The notes beneath the pieces are model-generated. The model ran no database searches. It worked only from the letters and a program-made list of their open reading frames with translations, and was not told the DNA's origin. From Novosphingobium taihuense (GTDB lineage: Bacteria > Pseudomonadota > Alphaproteobacteria > Sphingomonadales > Sphingomonadaceae), in NCBI RefSeq assembly GCF_007830315.1, contig NZ_VLKJ01000001.1:124001-188000 (forward strand): 64,000 bases of DNA, given 5' to 3'. A program made the position numbers and the translations under genes. Below are positions 59,903-64,000 of the stretch, in pieces; position 1 is the stretch's first letter; each line of letters opens with the position of its first letter.

Positions 59903-60571
59903 TTACCACTCCCCTCGGTAATCGTGGTTGGCGTCAACCATCGCCGTCAGGTTGCTCAGCGCGCCTGCCGGTTCCACCGTGTGACGCCCCGGCAGCTGCG
60001 TGCCGGTCTTCGGCTGCTTGCCTGCGGCCAGCTCGTCAAGGATGCGCTCCATGTCGGCGGCGGTGAGGTCTTCGTAGTTGTCGTCGTTGATCTGGACCAT
60101 GGGAGCAGACGCGCAGTTGCCCATGCACTCGACTTCGGTCAGCGTGAACATGCCGTCCGCCGTCGTGTGGCCCTTCTTCAGGCCCTTGCCCTTGCAGGCG
60201 GCCATGATGTCGTCCGACCCGCGCAGCATGCACGGCGTGGTGCCGCAGACCTGCACGTGGAAGCGGCCGATCGGCGCGATGTTGTACATCGTATAGAACG
60301 TCGCGACCTCGACCACGCGGATCACCGGCATGTCGAGGTACTTGGCCACGTATTCCATCACCGGGATCGGCAGCCAGCCTTGCGTATTCAGCTCCGCCCC
60401 CACCTGGCGCTGCGCCAGATCGAGCAGCGGCATCACCGCCGAGCGCTGACGCCCTGCCGGATAGCGTCCGACGATGACCTTGGCCTGCTCGGCGTTCTCC
60501 GCCGTCCACGCAAAGGCGCCCCAGCGGGCACGCAGTTCGGGGCTGTCCGGTTCGATAAAGCGATCAGCCAT
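59903..60571 (-). CDS. nuoE: NADH-quinone oxidoreductase subunit E
   Basis: A 222-residue thioredoxin-like 2Fe-2S subunit: cluster ligands are in [12 protein letters not shown] and [15 protein letters not shown]. The N-terminal half has the [13 protein letters not shown] helix. A C-terminal extension of about 45 residues (after [27 protein letters not shown] region) is longer than in E. coli but usual in alphaproteobacteria. Its ATG overlaps the preceding small gene by eight bases. Confidence 0.97.
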   Translation of the reverse strand: MADRFIEPDSPELRARWGAFAWTAENAEQAKVIVGRYPAGRQRSAVMPLLDLAQRQVGAELNTQGWLPIPVMEYVAKYLDMPVIRVVEVATFYTMYNIAPIGRFHVQVCGTTPCMLRGSDDIMAACKGKGLKKGHTTADGMFTLTEVECMGNCASAPMVQINDDNYEDLTAADMERILDELAAGKQPKTGTQLPGRHTVEPAGALSNLTAMVDANHDYRGEW

Positions 60572-60761
60572 TGGTCCGCCCCCGCTTGATCAGGATGTCC
60601 TGCGCATAGTGGAACAGCTCGAACCCGCCGATCGCGGCGATCAGCATCGGCAGTGTCTCGGTCGCCTGCGCGCCAAGATACAGTTCGCCGAAGTACCATG
60701 CGGCGAGCGCGAGGCCCGTCAGGATGGCCCAGAGGCGCATGAGGTCAAACGTGGACTTCAC
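60564..60761 (-). CDS. 65-residue membrane protein embedded between nuoD and nuoE
   Basis: A small protein with two hydrophobic segments (about residues 8-24, LWAILTGLALAAWYFGEL, and 34-51, ETLPMLIAAIGGFELFHY) and a basic C-terminus [14 protein letters not shown] 60761 overlaps the stop of the upstream SnoaL-like gene (GTGA) and has GGAG eight bases upstream. It overlaps nuoE by eight bases. No family is recognised; it may be an accessory or assembly protein for complex I, but that is inference from position only. Confidence 0.72.
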   Translation of the reverse strand: MKSTFDLMRLWAILTGLALAAWYFGELYLGAQATETLPMLIAAIGGFELFHYAQDILIKRGRTNG

Positions 60762-61108
60762 CGGATAAACTCCACCCGAGAGCACTTGTCGCCCTCGAAA
60801 GAATAGACTGCGATCACGTCGAACGGCTCGACCAGCGCCGAACCATCGGTGGCGGGACCGCGCGTCACATGCTCGCGCATCAGCACGTAGTTGCCGATGG
60901 CCTGCGCCTCGACGATCTCGGCATGGTTCTGCGGCCAGCGCGCAAATGCGGCGGCAAGGCCAGAGCGCGTGCCCTCCTTGCCCTCACGCACCACATCACC
61001 GCGATAGTTCGCCTCGCAGGCGTCGTCGGTCATGTACGAGACGTAGGTATCCACGTCCTGCGCGTTATAGGCGGCGATCATGGCCTTGGCGGTGTCGAGG
61101 TTGCTCAC
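60758..61108 (-). CDS. SnoaL/NTF2-like protein embedded between nuoD and nuoE
   Basis: A 116-residue NTF2-like cone-fold protein. The N-terminal helix [20 protein letters not shown], the sheet with [13 protein letters not shown] and the end [22 protein letters not shown] fit the SnoaL-like steroid-isomerase group. The fold is used by many enzymes and binding proteins, so the function is unknown. GTG 61108 overlaps the nuoD stop (GTGA), and its own stop overlaps the next small gene. It is no known complex I subunit. Confidence 0.82.
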   Translation of the reverse strand: MSNLDTAKAMIAAYNAQDVDTYVSYMTDDACEANYRGDVVREGKEGTRSGLAAAFARWPQNHAEIVEAQAIGNYVLMREHVTRGPATDGSALVEPFDVIAVYSFEGDKCSRVEFIR

Positions 61109-62316
61109 CGGTCACACTCCCCGAACACCACGTCGATCGCGCCGAGGATGGCGGTGGCGTCGGGCAGCATGTGGCCCTTGCACATGAAGTCCATCGCCTG
61201 GAGGTGGCTGAACGCGGTCGGGCGGATCTTGCAGCGGTAGGGCTTGTTCGAGCCGTCCGAGACCAGATAGACGCCGAATTCGCCCTTGGGGCTTTCGGTC
61301 GCCACATAGACCTCGCCCGCCGGAACGTGGAAGCCTTCGGTGTAGAGCTTGAAGTGATGGATCAGCGCTTCCATCGACTGCTTCATCTCGGCGCGCTTGG
61401 GCGGCACCACCTTGCGGTCGGTGCTGGCAATCGGGCCTTCGGGCATCTGCGCGATGCACTGGCGCATGATGCGGGCCGACTGGCGCACTTCCTCGACGCG
61501 GACCATGAAGCGGTCGTAGCAGTCACCGCTGGTGCCGACGGGAATGTCGAACTCCATGCGGTCGTACACGTCGTAGGGCTGACTCTTGCGCAAGTCCCAC
61601 GGAATGCCCGAGCCACGGATCATCGGGCCGGAGAAGCCCCAGCGCAGCGCGTCTTCCTTGGAAACCACGGCGATGTCGACATTGCGCTGCTTGAAGATGC
61701 GGTTGTCGACCACGAGGCTCATCGCGTCCTCGAACAGCGGAAACAGGCGCTCGTCGATCCAGTCCGCCATGTCGGTCAGCAGCTTGAGCGGCACGTCCTG
61801 ATGCACGCCGCCGGGGCGAAACCATGCCGAGTGCATGCGCGCGCCCGATGCGCGCTCGAAGAAGTTGAGGCAGTCCTCGCGGATTTCGAACATCCACAGG
61901 TTCGGCGTCATCGCGCCGACGTCCATCACATGCGAACCGAGGTTGAGCATGTGGTTGCAGATGCGGGTCAGCTCCGCAAACAGCACGCGCAGGTACTGGG
62001 CGCGAAGCGGAACCTCGATGTTCAGCAGCTTTTCGACCGCGAGCACATAGGAGTGCTCCATGCCAAGCGGCGAGCAGTAGTCCAGCCGGTCGAAATAGGG
62101 TAGCGCCTGCAGGTAGGTCTTGTGCTCGATCAGCTTCTCGGTGCCGCGATGCAGCAGGCCGACGTGCGGATCGATGCGCTCTATGATCTCGCCGTCAAGC
62201 TCCATCACCATGCGCAGCACGCCGTGCGCCGCCGGGTGCTGGGGCCCGAAGTTGATCGTGTAGTTGGTGATGACCTCGTCGCCTGTGGTCGGCGATTCCT
62301 CGAGCGAGAAGCTCAT
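61105..62316 (-). CDS. nuoD: NADH-quinone oxidoreductase subunit D
   Basis: A 403-residue subunit forming the quinone site with Nuo[22 protein letters not shown] with the quinone-contacting His is near residues 28-48; [35 protein letters not shown] and the late Asp/Arg-rich motifs RAPSF-like ([15 protein letters not shown]) match the family. ATG 62316 overlaps the nuoC stop (ATGA). Separate from nuoC, unlike the fused E. coli NuoCD. Confidence 0.97.
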   Translation of the reverse strand: MSFSLEESPTTGDEVITNYTINFGPQHPAAHGVLRMVMELDGEIIERIDPHVGLLHRGTEKLIEHKTYLQALPYFDRLDYCSPLGMEHSYVLAVEKLLNIEVPLRAQYLRVLFAELTRICNHMLNLGSHVMDVGAMTPNLWMFEIREDCLNFFERASGARMHSAWFRPGGVHQDVPLKLLTDMADWIDERLFPLFEDAMSLVVDNRIFKQRNVDIAVVSKEDALRWGFSGPMIRGSGIPWDLRKSQPYDVYDRMEFDIPVGTSGDCYDRFMVRVEEVRQSARIMRQCIAQMPEGPIASTDRKVVPPKRAEMKQSMEALIHHFKLYTEGFHVPAGEVYVATESPKGEFGVYLVSDGSNKPYRCKIRPTAFSHLQAMDFMCKGHMLPDATAILGAIDVVFGECDR

Positions 62317-63155
62317 GCGCCCTCTCCGTCAGTCTTGGCCGGACGATCATCGGTCGCCTTGGGCGCATCGGGTGCGTCCACGGCGGAATCCTTGCCATCC
62401 GAAGGCTTTGCCGCCTCGGCGTTGGCCTTGTCGCCTGCGCCGGTATCGGCCTTACTGTCCGTGGTCTTGGGCTTGTCGACCGAAGCCGTGCCCTTGGTAT
62501 CGGGCGCCGTGGCAACGGGAGCAGGCGCAGGCGGCGGCGTTACCGCTTTTTCATCGCCCGGCAGCACGTAGTCCGCGCCTTCCCACGGGCTCATGAAGTC
62601 GAACTGGCGCAGGTCCTGCGCCAGCTGCACCGGCTCATAGACCACGCGCTTGTCTTCTTCCGAATAGCGCAGCTCGACATAGCCGGTCAGCGGGAAGTCC
62701 TTGCGGAACGGATGTCCCTGGAAGCCGTAGTCGGTCAGGATGCGGCGGAGGTCCGGATTGCCCGCGAACAGCACGCCGAACATGTCGTAGACTTCGCGCT
62801 CGTACCAGCCGGCGTTCGGCCAGAGCGTCGTCACGGTCGGCACCGGCGTCGCCTCGTCGGTCGAGGTCTTGACGATCACGCGATGGTTCTTCGTCACCGA
62901 AAGCAGGCAATAGCAGACGTCGAAGCGTTCCGCCCGCTGCGGATAGTCGACGCCTGCGATGTCCATCAGCTGCTGGTATTCGTGATCGTCGCGCAGCAGG
63001 CGCAGCGCATCCTCGATGCTGTCACGCGCGACGGTGAGCAGGATTTCGCCATGCTCCTCGTCAGCCTTGACCAGCATCGCGCCGAGCGCAGCCGCCAGCG
63101 CATCCTTCACGCCCTCGTTCGAGGACCAGCGCGGCGCGGAGTGGAGAACGGTCAT
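62313..63155 (-). CDS. nuoC: NADH-quinone oxidoreductase subunit C with low-complexity tail
   Basis: A 280-residue subunit. The conserved domain (residues 1 to about 203) includes [71 protein letters not shown] (given by their ends) and [19 protein letters not shown], which is where most NuoC proteins end. The last 77 residues (204-280) are an Ala/Pro/Lys/Asp/Thr low-complexity tail with no fold. ATG 63155 overlaps the stop of the upstream 70-residue gene (ATGA) and has AGGAG upstream. Confidence 0.95.
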   Translation of the reverse strand: MTVLHSAPRWSSNEGVKDALAAALGAMLVKADEEHGEILLTVARDSIEDALRLLRDDHEYQQLMDIAGVDYPQRAERFDVCYCLLSVTKNHRVIVKTSTDEATPVPTVTTLWPNAGWYEREVYDMFGVLFAGNPDLRRILTDYGFQGHPFRKDFPLTGYVELRYSEEDKRVVYEPVQLAQDLRQFDFMSPWEGADYVLPGDEKAVTPPPAPAPVATAPDTKGTASVDKPKTTDSKADTGAGDKANAEAAKPSDGKDSAVDAPDAPKATDDRPAKTDGEGA

Positions 63156-63364
63156 CCTGCGCTCCTGCAAAAAATGTTGCGAGCGAATACAGTTGCTCCA
63201 GCGAGTACGCCGATAGCTGTCAAACCAAACACCATCTGGATCAGTGCTGGTGAAGCAGCCACTGCTACGGCGCGCAGGCTGTCATAAGTCAATGCCACTA
63301 CTGGCAGAGTCTCAAGCATGATTATGCCAACAATGACTCGGGCTTTGCTGTTTGGCTCCGTCAT
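63152..63364 (-). CDS. 70-residue membrane protein embedded between nuoB and nuoC
   Basis: A small protein with two hydrophobic segments (about residues 10-26, [18 protein letters not shown], and 36-60, [24 protein letters not shown]). It overlaps nuoB by ATGA (63361-63364) and nuoC by ATGA (63152-63155). No family is recognised. Composition is a little lower in GC than its neighbours. A role with complex I is suggested only by its position. Confidence 0.72.
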   Translation of the reverse strand: MTEPNSKARVIVGIIMLETLPVVALTYDSLRAVAVAASPALIQMVFGLTAIGVLAGATVFARNIFCRSAG

Positions 63365-63915
63365 CGCTCGATGGTCCCCGCGCGGCGGATCTTCCGCTGC
63401 AGCTGCATCACGCCATAGAGCAGCGCCTCGGCAGTCGGCGGGCAGCCGGGGACATAGATGTCCACGGGCACGATGCGGTCACAGCCGCGCACCACCGAAT
63501 AGCTGTAGTGATAATAGCCGCCGCCATTGGCGCACGACCCCATCGAGATCACGTATTTGGGGTCCGACATCTGATCGTAGACCTTGCGCAGTGCCGGGGC
63601 CATCTTGTTGCAAAGCGTTCCGGCCACGATCATCACGTCAGACTGGCGCGGAGAAGCGCGCGGGGCAACGCCGAAGCGCTCCATGTCGTAGCGGGGCATG
63701 TTGACGTGGATCATCTCGACCGCGCAGCAGGCAAGGCCGAAGGTCATCCACCACAGCGAGCCGGTGCGGGCCCACTGGAACAGCTCCTCGGTGCTGGTGA
63801 CGAGGAAGCCCTTGTCGTTGACCTCGGCATTGAGGCTGTCGAAAAACGCCTGATCGGGCGCGGCAACCGCGCCCTGATTTGCGGTGATGAGGGGAGACGT
63901 GGCCATGTTGCTCAT
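63361..63915 (-). CDS. nuoB: NADH-quinone oxidoreductase subunit B
   Basis: A 184-residue subunit holding cluster N2, the last electron carrier before quinone. The ligands are the tandem Cys in [14 protein letters not shown] near residues 59-72, the Cys in [12 protein letters not shown] and that in [16 protein letters not shown] 63915 overlaps the nuoA stop; an ATG at 63906 with GGGA nine bases upstream is an alternative. Confidence 0.97.
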   Translation of the reverse strand: MSNMATSPLITANQGAVAAPDQAFFDSLNAEVNDKGFLVTSTEELFQWARTGSLWWMTFGLACCAVEMIHVNMPRYDMERFGVAPRASPRQSDVMIVAGTLCNKMAPALRKVYDQMSDPKYVISMGSCANGGGYYHYSYSVVRGCDRIVPVDIYVPGCPPTAEALLYGVMQLQRKIRRAGTIER

Positions 63916-64000
63916 TCCCAGTCCAGCGCGCCCTTCTTCCAGGCATAGATGAAGCCGATCACCAGTTCGCCGAGGAAGACCATCATGGTCGTCCACCCGG
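63912..64000 (-). CDS. nuoA: NADH-quinone oxidoreductase subunit A, 3' end
   Basis: Only the last 29 codons are in the window. They read [20 protein letters not shown] at the core and end GALDWE, the typical NuoA C-terminus after its third membrane segment. The stop overlaps the nuoB start (ATGA). The start and the operon promoter are beyond the window edge. Confidence 0.92.
   Translation of the reverse strand, partial: GWTTMMVFLGELVIGFIYAWKKGALDWE

Overview
The window is an ordinary-looking piece of a GC-rich alphaproteobacterial chromosome, most probably from the order Sphingomonadales (Novosphingobium-like). The assignment is inference. It rests on the family content (Coq4-type ubiquinone protein, DUF1467, RNase J, long-form LeuA, a CYP101-type P450), the nuo-birA-coaX-rnj gene order, and the codon and GC bias. 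I see no insertion sequence, prophage, CRISPR array or integrase. Nearly all of the window is coding.

Left part (1-20 kb): the 3' end of rpoD and a secreted DUF2059 protein; a convergent catabolic-type pair (PhzS-like flavin monooxygenase plus DUF3237); then rpiB-glyA-(68 aa protein)-nrdR-tRNA methyltransferase. A degenerate chorismate-mutase-like gene, rpsD with a hairpin-bearing leader, and tgt follow. Tgt and queA, usually neighbours, are separated here by a TauE/SafE permease and a CYP101-like cytochrome P450. Upstream of queA on the same strand lie a cyclophilin, coaD, ispA and xseB. On the plus strand come DUF2177, purL (closed by a bidirectional terminator shared with coq4), a ferric-reductase-like membrane protein, and the divergent pair serB/miaA, whose start codons overlap.

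Middle part (20-36 kb): branched-chain amino acid synthesis (ilvB-ilvN-ilvC, then leuA further on). The ilvB leader carries a strong GNRA hairpin, and leuA is preceded by a 16-residue leucine-rich leader ORF with two mutually exclusive pairings, a candidate attenuator. Between ilvC and leuA are an I78 protease inhibitor under a CRP/FNR-like palindrome, a YceI protein and an epoxide hydrolase. After leuA come an amidohydrolase and a nitronate monooxygenase. A minus-strand accessory block follows: a large secreted protein, a flavodoxin-like protein, an unknown protein and a free-standing AHH nuclease-fold protein. recJ and tRNA-Glu(UUC) close this part.

Right part (36-64 kb): a complete phosphate regulon phoR-pstSCAB-phoU-phoB with a near-perfect PHO box before pstS. 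On the minus strand is a complex I operon, nuoA (partial) to nuoN, continuing into birA, coaX, rnj, DUF1467 and a GT22 glycosyltransferase. The nuo genes are linked mostly by 1-4 base start/stop overlaps. Four non-nuo reading frames are threaded between them with the same kind of overlaps: a 70 aa membrane protein (nuoB/nuoC), a SnoaL/NTF2-like protein plus a 65 aa membrane protein (nuoD/nuoE), and a lower-GC secreted protein (nuoH/nuoI). NuoC also carries a 77-residue low-complexity tail.

The best candidates for something not yet described are these embedded nuo-operon genes, the leuA leader, the AHH/unknown gene pair, and the P450cam relative that has lost the camphor-anchoring tyrosine.
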